NCBI GenBank assembly: GCA_003586115.2 | Contig: QVOM02000073.1 | Location: forward strand, 24,600,175-24,664,174 | Source: Salvator merianae | Lineage: Eukaryota > Chordata > Lepidosauria > Squamata > Teiidae | Direction: 5' to 3' | DNA length: 64,000 nt | Shown: positions 25,113 through 37,737 of the stretch, piece after piece | Layout: each line of letters begins with the position of its first letter | Position numbering within the stretch: the first letter of the stretch is position 1 | Program-made: the position numbers and the translations under genes | The notes under the pieces: model-generated | The model's database searches: none | What the model was told of the DNA's origin: nothing | Seen by the model: only the letters and a program-made list of their open reading frames with translations

Positions 25113-27387
25113 AAATAATGCCTTTGGGCCATGCAGGTCTTGCCACAGCTTATTTAAACCAAAGAAAGGAGTCACAGTCTGTTACTGAAGAACATTTAAT
25201 AGCTAAAATACAAATAAAACAATTTTATAGTAAATTTTATCATGTTTCTTCTCTGGCACAGACCCTTCCTTGGCCTCAAAGAAGTTGTAGTCAGTCAGCA
25301 TGACGTCCCAGTAGATTTATACTGTTACTATTTCTGAGCTTCTCCAGCTACTGAATTGGTAGCTAAGGGATTGATCCAGAAACCATTTTAAATGATTAAC
25401 TGCAATTGTTTGTCATAGTTTACAGGAATGATACCACAGATTGATTCAAATGGGGTTTCTTGTCTTACTCCCCTAACTGACCTTTACTATCTATTTAGAA
25501 AGATACAAACGTGCCCTCAAGCTGAACTGGATTCTTGATGGGATTAAATTGACATACAGACATATTCAAGGGTGTAACTATGGTGGAATGCATGCCTCAG
25601 TCCAGACAAATGCTCAGGAATGGCCTCCCATTGCTGTCTGGATGGAATAAATGGTAATTACACCTCTGGACATATCCATGCAGTTCTTCTGACCGAAATG
25701 CAAAAGTGCTTTGCCATTTCGTTTTGGGGACTTGTGATGAGCTACAGCTACTTCTATATTAGGAGCACATAAACGTATTCTAATAGAAAGGTGGCAGGTA
25801 TACTGCTGTATTCTGTTACAGCTCTGTATAATTTCTGTAGAGGGAAACATGTAACTGAATGGTCTCTATTCTGATGTTCCTGAGGTGCTTACAATCACAT
25901 CTTTTAGGTGTCTTCTGAAGACATTTATTTTCACCAAAATTCCTAGTATAAATGATTTTTCTTCTTCCATTCACTCTTTTTAATTATATTTTTATGCAAA
26001 CCACTATGATTTATACAACAGGAAGAAGTATATTATTGTTTTAAATAAATAAAATAAAGAAAAGTCTGAAGGTTATATGCCTGGTTCTAACTGGTTATAT
26101 GCCTGGTTCAAATTTATCAAGTAAATATTATTGTGGAAATGCAGCAACTACAAAGTGGTTCATTAGTGTTATCATTTCTGTACATGTGAGGCCTTACTGC
26201 AAATGCTCAGTCAGTTCAGAAAATTCTGTTGGAGCTTGGCAGCTGGGAATGTATTTAGCATATTGCTGTAGCCTGCTAAAGCAGGTCATCCCTTAAGCCT
26301 ACAAGAACCTATCAGCGAGAAGGAACAATTGCCCATGTTGGAGGTAATGCAATGCTAAATATGCTCTTTTTTATTGTAATATGTACTTCTGTGGGACCAT
26401 GACAATCAAAATTAACCTATTCATTTTTCAAATGTCTATAAGGCTTGTCTTTTATTATGACCAGTAAAAGAATTTTTCAAAGGTATTACAAACTTTCCAG
26501 AATTTCAAATTATACTATGAATGAGGCCCTTTCTGTCATGATTGGAGGGTTCATTCCTTTCAGTTGCAGACTTGCAAACTCTTGTCACAAGAAAGAGATT
26601 CTAATTGATTGCCAATGACCCAGAGATCCAGCTGTAACACCTGTATTTAGCATAACAACTGTTAAATACTTTCAGCATTTGGTGGCTTAACAACTGAAGA
26701 GTTCTTGAGCTATAGGTCTGCTCCTATTCAGATCTAAAGAAAATACAAAGTTGCACCAAAAGTTTTGTTCTACTGTTGTATGTTTTTCTTGACTAGGAAA
26801 CAATTAGTTTCCCACAGGATCTGGATGTCTCTCCTGAAGTTTTATTATATGGAAACCAAATGTTTCATTACTGCTGAAATGCTCTCTCCTCAGCTAACAT
26901 ACCTATTAGCTGCAATCAGTGCATTTTTAGTAGGGTCTGCACATAAAAAACATTCATTGAGCAGAGCCTGGATTACCCCTATTGATGGGGAAAACAAATT
27001 CTTTCCATTGTACAATAGATGTGTGGGGCATTTAAAAACAAAACCAATGCTAAGTATATACTTTTATTCTGCTTCATTTTTCAAGTGCTTTATGATCTGC
27101 TAGTTTAATATGCTCTTGTGCGATTGATCATGCTGAATTTTTTTTAATACCACCCCATGGTGCTTCTTTTCCATTTCATGACATTTTGCACTCCCATTCA
27201 TCCTGCTTTTGATTGAGTAATCAGTTTTACTTCTTCCCCTTCCTCATAAGGCCTTAAGCATCCTGTCTTTTTTTATAAAAGTAAGTACTAAGAGGTGTGT
27301 CTGTGACTGTTCTTTACAAACATATATTATAATTTCATTTGTCAACGTTGTGTTATGCCATGTTCTATAGTTCTGCTTTGAGCCATG
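25113..27387. other. Intergenic DNA
   Basis: AT-rich. The only recognisable piece is a LINE-like tail (25905-26060, listed separately). No coding signal. Confidence 0.4.
25905..26060 (+). repeat. LINE 3' tail (L2/RTE-like) ending in ATAAA repeats
   Basis: TCTTCTGAAGACATTTATTT, then TTATGCAAACCACTATGATT, then AAATAAATAAAATAAA, as at the 3' ends of reptilian non-LTR elements. Short and diverged; clade not certain. Confidence 0.4.
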
Positions 27388-27769
27388 GGGCCTGTTCACA
27401 CTTGGTTGCTATTCAGCATCTGCATGCTCACTAGCAAAGTGCACCCACATTTTGCAGACACCCAAACAATCAAGAGAATCTGCAGACAGTTGTAGCCCAC
27501 AGCTGTACTTCCTGGTGCGAACCCTGCAGGTGGTGGTATGGCTGCGGCTGCACAGTCGTGCGTTGTGTCCTTGGTCACAGTGGCAGCAGTTGAACGTTTC
27601 CACAGCCACTGTCATGGTGCACAGCCAAGCATTTGCACTGTGAGTGCTGGAAACATGCTTCTGGGTTGTTCCAGTCCTGGCAGTGTGGATGACTGCCACG
27701 CTGCAGGGACTGCTTCACTTTGGAATGTTTGGATTTGAACATTCCAAGATAGAAAGTGCAAAAAGGTCC
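27388..27769. mobile_element. Palindromic MITE-like element, GGGCC-ended family
   Basis: Left end GGGCCTGTTCACACTTGG and right end GAAAGTGCAAAAAGGTCC are near-inverted copies. The core shares the phrase CCACAGCTGTACT with other copies. No clear target duplication. Confidence 0.5.
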
Positions 27770-30511
27770 AAAACATTTGGATATGCCTGTGATATATTAC
27801 TGCCCAAAAGAGTCAAATGCAACTCTTATTCCTTGCTTGTCCACAGTACCCAAAGTAGTATTACCATTCTGACTGCACAGCAGTATTTGCTTAGACTAAG
27901 ATGAGCACTTGCCTAAGGCCTTCTGCTGGAGAACAGAATCCAAGGCCTCCTCTATTTTAATCCACTCTGTCCACAGTAACTAAACTTTTTACACACACAC
28001 ACACACACATGCCACTTCATGCTACTGCCTGTACATTGTACAAATAAAGATTTTGTTTTACCCTTTATTGACCGTCTACAGACTTCAGAGGAAAAATTAC
28101 CAATGGCAGGTTTTGAAGAATAATGAGAGACAAAGACATTGTGCCAGTAAAAGAATAAGAGGAGCAGAAGGTTAAAGATAATAAATATTCAGAAGAAGAT
28201 CAAAAGTTGTCCATTATCAATTGACTAAATTGGTGTTTTTAGAAAATGTTTATGTTTTAGGATGCTTATACTTAATACAAATCTTAAAAACGAAACAAAA
28301 AACCAAATACAAATACAATTTTTTTTTCTGCTTACACTAATGGTAAAGCTAGAAAGATTTAAGTTAAAATGAAGCTGTACTTTAAGGCTCTGAAAGGCAG
28401 CATAATATTTCCATTTCATTGTCACTATCTAGGGATAGCATAAGAATTCTTGAGTTTATCAGAAACTTATTAGAATTCATGCAGAAGCTGGTTTAAGGTT
28501 TTTGTTTTGTTTTTTAACCTTCAGCAGCTTATTTGGATTGTGCAGTATTGTTTGTTAATTAAAATATTTATTTTCTGCACTTAACTCAAGGCTCACCTGG
28601 AGGGAACATTAAACTTCAGTAAAAAATATCACAGGTTAAATATTTTACTATTTAAGAAAATATATGGTGAATGCAATAAAAATAATAAAAATACCACTAA
28701 TAAAAATAAAATGAAAAGTTTTTATCCAGACTTCTCGTAGTGGAACTTCAATACAACTTTTCAAATACCTATTTTAATCTGACATCCAAACTAAAATAAA
28801 AAAAACATTGAACCCAGTTTTAAAGGGCAGGAAATACTGAAGATCATGTGTCACTATAGAAAATGTTTACATGTACAGAACTCCACAATGTATGGCTAAG
28901 AAGAGCCTCTGTTGCATCAACACCGGGGTTGGACTACAAATGGACCAGTAAGTACTGTAGGTAAGTTTGAAGTCATTCAAGATTTTTAAACAAACTGAAA
29001 GAAAAGCTATATTCCTTTATTGTAATTTTTAATACTTTAACGTTTAGCTATCTTATTGCCAGGTAGGTTTGATCTTGGAACCTAAGCAGCATTGACCTTC
29101 CTTAATAATTGAATGAGGGACCATCCGGGAATGCTAGGAAATGTGAAATAGACTGGAAGAAAGGCAAATTACTATTTTATTGTTGCCAAGAAAACTGCAT
29201 GGATTTTTTGACCAAGGCAGTTTCTGCACTGCACAGGCTACCCAGGTAATCTGACTGAGCTTTGAGCCTCTGAAGTTGCCAGCTGGGGCTTTTTCAGCCT
29301 GGTGCTCACCAAAATGGTGCTGGGCTTGGTACAACATACCATGGTATACCAGATAATGGCACACCAGCTGTGGTCTGGTATACCTGCAAGAATATTTTGT
29401 AGATTGCTTGTAAGCGATCCATGGTTGGAACAAGATACTGTACCATTTTTGTGTCATATTCTGCTCAAAGCTCTGTCTGGTGCTGACAGAGTGTTCTGCT
29501 GGGGGTCATGGCCTCTGCTAGACTGGTCCATTTCTGCACTGTGGTGCAGATGAAGTTGTCTAGCAGGTCACTAGTGAGGATAAGGTCAAAGTCTCTAGAA
29601 GTTGTGCTTGACTCAGTGATACCTTTATTTATCTGCAATACTTTCATCCTCCTTTCCATGTCTGATCACAAAGCAGTGTACAGACATATAGTGGCAAGTG
29701 GTGGTGTGCTGGGTCGTTCCCCCAGTGGAAATGCCTGAAAGGTAACAGAAGCAGAGACAGAAGCTGTTTTGATTATTTGACCTCTCTTTTATGGAAGTGA
29801 GCAGTAGAGTTTATTCCCATTTCCTTGGAGGAAGTATTATTGACTATAGCAGAACTGACTTTTGAATAGGGTTCAAGATTGCATACATTCAGTAATCAGC
29901 GCTGGACTGTTCAGTGTTGATTAATTGCAGGATAAAGATGTTTTCTGAGAATGTGCATCTTTGACAACCCCATTGAGATTTCACATACTCAGAAGTCACT
30001 CCAAGACATACTGAATGTAGTATTGACATGTAGGATCATGTCATATTTTGCTTGAATGTTACCTCCACTCTGGGACTGAGGAGGATATGTTGTGGCCTCC
30101 ACGCAAACCCACTTGCAAACAGCATTTTCTTTTACTTCCAAGTTGAAATACATTGGTAGTCAGTGCAAATCTTTGCTTAACTGGTGAGCCAACCCATTCG
30201 GAACTGTTGCAGATTCCAAGTTGTATTAATTTAATTTGCAAAGCATAAGCTATGGTGGCTTGGTTGTCTTTGCCTGGGCATGGCTATAATTGTCAAACCA
30301 TCCAGAGCTGGTATATGCCACTGAAGTCACTTAGATATCCTAGTGGCAGAGAAGAAGTACCTTCAAACTACAAACCATGGACCTTATTCTGAACTTGAGC
30401 ATCTCCATCTCTTTAGCATTGAGTTTGTTGATTAAACTTTACTCAGTCTTGCAGCAGCCAGGTACCACATCAGAATCTGTGTGGCTTCACTCGACCCAGA
30501 CAGGAGAGAGT
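27770..30511. other. Intergenic DNA
   Basis: No gene seen. Holds an (AC)n tract (27991-28009), a 42-nt palindrome at 29343-29384 and otherwise AT-rich unassigned sequence. Confidence 0.4.
27991..28009 (+). repeat. (AC)n microsatellite
   Basis: Nine AC dinucleotides with one extra A. Confidence 0.9.
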
Positions 30512-30653
30512 GGGCCTTTTCATACTTTCCACCTTAGAGTGGGATAATTATAGTCCATCTGCTCCTGATACGGCTGTGGAGTGCTCCACAGCTGTACTGG
30601 AAGCAGTTGAACTATAATTATCCCAATCTAAGGTGGAAAATGTGAAAAGGCCC
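30512..30653. mobile_element. Palindromic MITE, 142 bp, GGGCC-ended family
   Basis: Arms of about 43 bp run inward from GGGCCTTTTCATACTTTCC and end with GGAAAATGTGAAAAGGCCC. The loop holds a nested hairpin GCTGTGGAG/CTCCACAGC that recurs in other copies. Flanking triplets are AGT and AGA, so the target duplication is imperfect. Confidence 0.65.
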
Positions 30654-32035
30654 AGAGGCAGCAAAACGCTGCTGATGCACTTGAGTATCTAGATTCTGCA
30701 TTCAGCTTGCAAATCTACAGGGATAGCCTTATGTGCTGTCACATATATCAGAATTTCAAGATGGATTTCAAAAGTATATTTTTACTGATAGCGTTTGGCT
30801 GAAATACAACACACACAAAACACACACTAAAGGACTTTCTTCATTCTTCAAACTGCAATCTTCCCTGATTCAGAAGTAGATTGTAATATGGCACACAGTT
30901 TCTGGACCAAAGAAAAATAAATCCCAGATGGCATGCTGAAAAGAAGATCTTGTCTAAATGTGTGCTGAAATTTAATTCTGATGAGCCTGACTAGGCGATG
31001 GAATTTTATTTTTTTAAATTATTATTTAAAATATTAAAACTATGACAATGCAAATGAGAAGATTCCATTCAATGATACGTTCAAAATTAAGTTATGAAAT
31101 GGCCATTCCTTCCTCCCATCCCCAGGAACATTGATTGAGATTAAATTATTATCATATTTCTTTGAGAACACAGTTCCTATACATTTCTGCTCCAAGCCAT
31201 GAACCAAACGAGTTTTATCTGGGATAGTTGTTATATTAAGATCTTGCAACGCATTAATAAATGGTGGTCATATCTGTAAAAATGAATTTGTTATTCCAGC
31301 ACCCTCCATTCTGCTCCTCGGTAATGTAATAAACATTAATGACCTTTATAGCTAGTGGTTACTCGCCTAGACATTGCCAGAAAAGAGGAAGTGCATCACC
31401 AAAAATGGAGACAAAAGATAATTCAGAAATAAGAACATCAAGTATATTTGCAAAAGTTAATTTGTATAGATGAGGATTCAGAACTACTGGGTGTATCTCT
31501 GCACTGTTCCAGACAACACAGCAGGCCATTTGGGCCACTGCGTCTCAATTTGTGGTGGTATAGGACGCCTGTCAGAGAGCCCAAAGAGGCTGGATGCAAG
31601 GGCATGAAATACTTCTAGGAGGCTGAGCCCTTCAGCTCCAACATCTTCGGAGCTGAATACCTCGTGCTCTGGGAATGAAGACACACAAGTACTTGGGGCA
31701 TGTTGGGGAGAGCACTTCCATGGAGCTGCCTGCCCTCAGGTGCCACCCACCATGGCCGCCATGGTGTAGACACTGTAATTTAAATAGAAATACCAATGGG
31801 AGGAAGGCCATAATTTGTAACCTCTGCACCTCTACAGAATGGGCTCCAAACTGGATTTTCCAAATGTTCCTGAACTATGTATGGTCCCCATCGTTGTTCC
31901 TTGCCAGCTGGGGATGGTGGGAGTTATAGTCCAGGAATATCTGGAGGCCCACAATTTGAGCCTGCTGCTCTACAGTCAATTGTCCAGGTGCAAGCTGTTT
32001 ATGAATAACCTTGAGACAGTATAAGACCAAAAAAA
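30654..32035. other. Intergenic DNA
   Basis: No gene seen. The 31500-31760 part is GC-richer. A dispersed-repeat phrase, GGGATGGTGGGAGTTATAGTCC-like, lies at about 31911-31932. Confidence 0.4.
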
Positions 32036-32690
32036 GTGCCTCTCTGGATTGAACACACACCCCATCTAACCCAGCACTCTGTTCTCACAGCAGCCAACCA
32101 GTTGCACAAGGAAGCCCACCTATAGGACACCAATATGGAGCTTGCTCTGTTTGCAGTCTCCCAACAGCTCACTTTGGGAAGGAGACCACCTCCTATTCCC
32201 ATCAAGGCTAAAAGCCATTGACAGATCTGACTTCCATGAACTGGTCCAAATCTTTTTTGGAACCACCTAAACTGGTAGCCAACACCATGGGAACAAATCC
32301 CAAAGTTTAACTATATGTGGTATAAATAAAATGTCCTTTTGTCTGTTCCAGATTGTGCAGGATTCAGCTGCATTTGGTGACCTCCAGTTCTAGTATCTTT
32401 GGGAAAGGGAGGAAGACATTTTCCTATCCATTTTGTCCCACCATGCATAATTCTATTCACCTTGATTATTTCCCCGTCCCTTGTTTCCTTTCTAGATTAA
32501 AAAGGCCCAAATATTGCAACCTGTCCCTGTAGGGAAGCTCCTCCTGCTCCTTGATCATCTTAGTTGCCCTCTTCTGAACCTTCTCCAGCTCAGCTATCTC
32601 CTTTTTGAGACGCAGCAACCAAAATTGAGCACAGTATTCCAGATGTAGTTGCATCATCACTTTGTATAAAGGTATTCTAATATTAGGATT
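32036..32690 (-). repeat. CR1 LINE fragment, 3' half
   Basis: Read on the minus strand, this ends in the CR1 3' phrase near 32036 and encodes part of the CR1 reverse transcriptase C-terminus, with motifs such as LHLEYCAQFW, VQKRATKMI and LPYRDRLQYLGLF. Beyond 32690 it continues into the unusual segment 32691-32940. Confidence 0.85.
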
Positions 32691-32940
32691 TCTGATTTCT
32701 TTTTTCTTTTCCAAAAGGTATAAAAAAATTAGAGGGGAAAAAAACAAGAAATAAAGAATACATTGCTTAATGCAGTTTTTGAAAAAATAAGCCAGAAATC
32801 CTTGGTTCAGTATATATAATATAGCATATTGCTATTCATTTTTCAGGCTTTCTCTTTCCTTTTCCACATGTTGAACCCTAAATAAAGCTTCTTTCTTTTT
32901 CTTGCCAAACTCCATATTCCTTTCATTAACATAATTAAGC
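32691..32940 (-). repeat. Segment linked to CR1, shared with 47100-47340
   Basis: About 250 bp of A/T-rich sequence, homologous (in reverse) to 47100-47340, joined to CR1 at the same point in both copies. Shared phrases include GCATTAAGCAATGTATTCTT and CCAAACTCCATATTCCTTTC. Confidence 0.6.
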
Positions 32941-33042
32941 AGCCCATGGCTGACCCAGCACTGTGTGGGATAATGCATGCTGTGTGGAAACAGCCTAGGT
33001 ATCCTGGTAGGCCATCAGTTGAGTATGAGCCTGTGACACGGG

Positions 33043-33062
33043 GCAGCAGCAGCAGCAGCAGC
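33043..33062 (+). repeat. (CAG)n microsatellite
   Basis: Six to seven CAG/AGC units; no coding context. Confidence 0.85.
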
Positions 33063-33139
33063 TAAAAGACTGCCCTGTTTTAGGCTACAGTAATAGAAGC
33101 ACCATGTGCAGATCACTGGAAGCAAAAGTCCTACTGTAT

Positions 33140-33290
33140 TGAGCACTGGTGTAGCTGCACTTTGCATTCATTTCTGGGCAGCACATTTTCAAAATGACAC
33201 TGAGAGACTGGGTGGGGATACCAAGATAAAATAATGGTCAGGAAACCAAGTCATATGAGATGTGGTTGAAAGAGTAACATGCTTTCTACA
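33140..33290 (+). repeat. Diverged CR1 fragment
   Basis: Phrases such as CATTTCTGGGCAGCACATTTT, then GAAACCAAGTCATATGAGA and GGTTGAAAGAG match the CR1 reverse-transcriptase 3' region in order, but are degraded. Confidence 0.45.
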
Positions 33291-34329
33291 TAGGGTCATT
33301 AAAAAGAGAGCTACTTTATATTGCTCAATGGTTAAGATATGCAAAATGAAGCTTCTGGTAAAAACAAAACAAACATTCTTCTTATTTTATCTTCACCTGG
33401 TTCACTCTGACTCTTTACCCAGACCAGACTGTCACCCAAACCTATTATCTATTAACACTTCAGTGTATTCTGTGAATTTTTATTTACAGTCTTTAGATCC
33501 AATCATGTGCAATTTGATAAACAAAAGATACCAAGATGGGGCTGTGAATGGGAAAGGAAAGCAGCACAAACCACTTACCTGTTAGAATTTGAAGGCGCTT
33601 CTTTCCACAGAAACACTTTTGCATTCTTGTGCATCTCAGTGCATATCAGTTTTCACAGCTTAAAGAAGTCCGCACTTTGTATTGTAAGAAAAAGGGTTAG
33701 ACAGAGGGGTGGGGAAGGAACAGTGGAATGGACAAAGCCCATCAGTAGAGCGTGTGAGACAAAGACAGGTGTTGCTTCTCCTTTTCAGAGGACTTTTATG
33801 TGCCAACTACAGACATATTCCTTTTATGAATACATAATCAATCACTTAGGAAGGATGGTTCAGTGACAAATGAAGTGCACCTTCCTGTCTCTGGAGTAAT
33901 CTTCCAGTAATGGCTGGCAAATACTCTAAGTGTAAATTATCTAGTTGAGTTTCAAGTATGTTTAGGTGCTTCTCTATTCCAACAGATGTAAAGTGGTTTG
34001 CCAGGTTTTAATCTGTCATAGCATCTATGTCTCAATGCAGCTTGATGTGCATATTCTGTGTATATTTCCAGGCTTTGAAGAGAATATCTTTGAGTTTTCT
34101 GTTTGCTATTTAAAAGAGATAGGAGGGAGACCAAGCTTGCTTTTTCAGAATGTTATAATTTTTTAAAGTCACTAGAATGCTACTGCCAAAACCCATTCAG
34201 GCATCTGTGCTTTTAGCATAGGCGTACACAATCTTTAGCTCATAAATCTGGCTATAGCTTGCCAGCCTTGTACAGAAAGCCATCATATCAGCTGTTGCTG
34301 TTCATCTGTAGCAGCAAAAATGGAGAATA
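33291..34329. other. Intergenic DNA
   Basis: Nothing recognisable; open frames here overlap in several phases and look random. Confidence 0.4.
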
Positions 34330-34553
34330 CCTAGGCTAGGACCAAGGAAGTCAGGGTTCAAATGAGCATTTGGCTATGAAAACTTATTGGGTGACCTACA
34401 GGACCAGTCATTGGCTCTCAGTCTACTTGTCTCACTGGACTGTTGTGTGGATAAAACGGAAGGAGGGGAGGATAATGTTTCAAGAATAATGTTTTGCTGA
34501 ATTGACATCTTCAGGAGAAAGGTGGAATATATATAAAAATATACAGTGCAGTG
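34330..34553 (+). repeat. tRNA-headed SINE
   Basis: Head with B-box-like CAGGGTTCAAATGAGC, body GGTGACCTACAGGACCAGTC, then GTTGTGTGGATAAAACGG and tail GAGAAAGGTGGAATATAT. This is the usual order in a widespread squamate SINE. Confidence 0.65.
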
Positions 34554-35936
34554 CCTAGCAGGAATACCCACAGGGTTGTAGCTCTGTCAAATATTAAACT
34601 GTACAAATCTGCAAAAAATCATATGTTTGCTAGTACAGTTCTTTAGTGAGAGTAGGGTGGTGGAGAACATGTTCCTGCCAAATAGATTTCTGCTATTGTT
34701 ATGTTTCAGGTACACAATGTTATCCTAGACAGATAGTAATACTCTGCCCTGCATTGAGGCCAAACAGCATGGCAGCAGTTTTTTTCGAGCTATTGCTCTC
34801 AGTCTGTGGATTGGAGATGAAGGAAGTTCTGCATGGTAAATACAGGAACAGGCAAACAGAGGGAATGTTCACTGAGGCAGAACTAATTTGCTGTGTTAGA
34901 TAAAAATGTGTTAGATAAAAATGAAGCTTAAGTTAGCATTGTGTTTTAAGGTAATATTTCAGTCACAGATGTGATCCAAAGAGCCCTGTAGATGCATGCA
35001 AAGGCTTGTGTGCGGTATTTTTCTTTTCTGTTCCAGAGTGGGAGAAGAATAATTTCTGGAAAGGGGACTTTAGCACACCTGCAGCTCACCACACAGGCAT
35101 TTGTTTCAGGGGAATAGACTGTAAGCACAGATTAAAGTGCTTATTGTAGAACTGCCTACTCACGATGCTGTGACATATATAATTGATCTGTTTTCTGTTA
35201 TGAGATGATCCTGCATACTCAGTTAATCTTTGCATCATCCATACTATTTTGTGAATATGTGGTTTTAAAAGATACTGATTTGCTTTCAACAATCACTAAG
35301 AGGTAAGAAATCCACAGATGAACCATTTGTTTAGCAAGAGGATATAGAAATGAAAATAAAACTTACATTCTTTCTTTTTGTTTGAAGCATACACAGCTGT
35401 TAAAGGAAAGGAGGTGTGCAAAGAAAAAAAATTAGCAAACTTTTCCTTGAATGTACTTAAAATAAATGCTTTGACCAACACATGCTTGTGGTCTTCCATG
35501 TGCCAGCTAGTGGGCCGTAGCTTATGGTTTGGTCCCCTGGTCTTGTCAAAATGTTCAAGTGGCTGTAGAGTCAAGGACTTGAACAGGTCTAGTCCAGAAC
35601 CTTTTCACGATAATGTAATTGCAGTAAACACCGGGCTTGCGATATGCATTGTGCAAACAGCTGCTTTGCTTGTGAGACAGATGCAAGGGATAGTTACAGA
35701 GCATAAGCAAAATGCAGTGCCTAACGGTATATGTGAAAAGGAGTAAATACAAGGATGAGCATGAGCTTGAATTCGGATTCTAGAGACAGGAGATGACAAA
35801 ATGGCAGTTTAGACAAGTCCTTGAAATCTGGCCTATGCCTTCTATGGAAACAGGAGTTTTCGTTCTGCATTTGTGTAGCAATGGACTGGCAGGCATTTTG
35901 CCTCCTGATGCCTCGTATTTTGAAACATGTTTCAGT
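34554..35936. other. Intergenic DNA
   Basis: AT-rich, no gene or repeat I can name. Confidence 0.4.
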
Positions 35937-36170
35937 ACATCAGAACATTAGAAATGCCCCACTGGATCTGACCCATGGCCCACCTAGTCCAGCAGTCTGC
36001 TTTCACAATGGCCAACCAGAAAAGCCCACCAGCAGGACAAGGACGCACAGCTTGCTCTGCTTGCAGTCTCCCAGCAGCGGGCCTTCAGAGATGTACTGCC
36101 ATCAGGGCCAATAACCATTAATAGCCCTAACTTCCATGAATTGTTCCAATTCTTTTTTGAAACCAAAAGA
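35937..36170 (-). repeat. CR1 LINE 3' fragment
   Basis: Antisense CR1 3' end: CCCACTGGATCTGACCCATG, CCCACCTAGTCCAGCAGTCT, then CTTCCATGAATTGTTCCAAT and TCTTTTTTGAAACC. Confidence 0.8.
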
Positions 36171-37079
36171 ACAGCACAGTTGCTGAATGCAATGAAGCAA
36201 ATCTTCTGCCCAGAAGACCATCAGCTGCATTGAACATTGCCAGATAAGAATAGGATATACAAAATGTGCGAGGACAGTTGAAGAGTGAACAAGTAATACA
36301 ACGTTCTCCTTTAACACATGAATGTCTGCTTTTATAAATCGTATAGTTCTATGCACAGTATTTCATACAGTCTATGTATCCATATTCCACTTCACAGTAT
36401 TTATCTGAGTCTGACTGCTGGTGTCTGAGGAGGGCACAGCTAATGACTTCATTTTAATTTCTGGTTTAAAGAACATCCTGTTCTGGACTCGGTAAGGGGA
36501 GAGAGGAAGTAGTATGCACAAGGGTATTACTGTTCAGGGATGGATTCTGCCAGATCCATCAATAGAATAAATCTGAAGGACACAAAAGTCTGGTAGAGGG
36601 ATATGGGGAGCCCCCTCAGCGCAGAGAGGATGCGAGCCTGTATGGTTACCATAGTAACATTAACCACTCCCTGGCCTTCCCTTTTATTTTGCAAATATTG
36701 GCTTCTCAGTGGTAATGCTGAAATGTTTGCTGTTTCCTCTCGGCTAATTGCTGCGTAATGTACTGCTGGCAAGGGGCGTCAGACTGACAGCGGTGGGAAG
36801 CTAGTGAGCTTCGCTATTTATACTCTTAAAACAGGGGGAGAGGAAAAGCGGAGAAATGAGGAAAGAAAGCTCAAGCACAATGCCCCTTGTACTTCTGGCA
36901 GGTTCCTGCCATCTGCACAGACAATGCACGGGAAGCATGTAGCTAAGCCTTCTTGGAAAGGTACGATGGTACAATGATGGGGAAATGCCTGCTTATATTG
37001 GGTTCCTGGTGACAGGCAAAGGTCAGGTTACACAGGAAGTTCTGTTTAATTGAATCCCAAAGACCGCCAGGGTTTACTT
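36171..37079. other. Intergenic DNA with a GC-richer block
   Basis: The stretch 36480-36860 is GC-richer than its flanks, has no repeat match, and carries an RFX X-box-like site. It is a candidate cis-regulatory element. The remainder is unassigned. Confidence 0.4.
36645..36658. promoter_or_regulatory. RFX X-box-like motif
   Basis: GTTACCATAGTAAC fits the X-box consensus GTNRCC-N(0-3)-RGYAAC at every defined position with a 2-bp spacer, and is nearly self-complementary. No promoter or start site is visible beside it. Confidence 0.45.
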
Positions 37080-37222
37080 CTATTTATTTATGTTTATTTC
37101 TATCCAGCCGTTCTTCTATAGACCTCAAAGATGGCAAACATTTTTCCCTAATCTATGTTATACTTTCATGGTCAAGCAGGGATTTGAACCCTGAATATTT
37201 ACATCCTGTAGTCTAGCCACTG
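37080..37222 (-). repeat. tRNA-headed SINE, antisense
   Basis: TTTATTTATGTTTATTTCTA (tail side) at the left and AGCAGGGATTTGAACCCTGA (B box, antisense) near the right end, followed by CTAGCCACTGCACC (A box side). Confidence 0.65.
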
Positions 37223-37321
37223 CACCTCATTGTTTCAGAAAGACTCACTTTTAGGACAGGGATAGGAAGCCTTTGATTCTCTATGTGTTTATTGGATATA
37301 TATTCTGTTATTTCTCCCAAG

Positions 37322-37500
37322 TTTTATTTATTTATGCCATTTATATTCCACTTTTCCTCTAAAGAGCCAAAGGGGTGCACACCCCTTCCCTCGCCTCCCT
37401 TTTATCCTCACAACAGCCCTGTGAGGGAGGGAGGGTGAGATTGAGAGGGAGTGGGCAACATAAGACCATCCAGTGAACTCTGTAGCTGGGTAAGGGCCTG
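37322..37500 (-). repeat. SINE 3' portion, antisense
   Basis: TTATTTATGCCATTTATATT, then CCTCACAACAGCCCTGTGAG, as in the tail and body of squamate SINEs read in antisense. The tRNA head is missing. Confidence 0.65.
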
Positions 37501-37674
37501 AAACCTGGACAACATTCTATACACAAAAGGGGAGAGAGAAAGATAAGGCTATTATGAATGACAGATGTTCTGTGATTATCATGTGCCCTTCTGCAGAAAA
37601 AAATGGAAAGAAGTCTTCCACCTGTGTGCTGGTGATAGGATAGAGAATTTACAATGAAAAGCATTATGTATGTT

Positions 37675-37737
37675 TGGAAGGAAGGGAAGGAAGGAGGGAA
37701 GGAAGGAAGGAAGGAGGGAAGGAAGGAAGGAAGGAAG
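37675..37737 (+). repeat. (GGAA)n microsatellite
   Basis: About 63 bp of GGAA units with interspersed GGGAA variants. Tandem GGAA can serve as ETS-factor binding DNA, but nothing here shows it does. Confidence 0.9.

Noticed and set aside
37675..37737. Tandem GGAA array as a CRISPR-like or satellite array
   Set aside because: Uniform 4-bp units without spacers; a plain microsatellite. No CRISPR array exists in the window.
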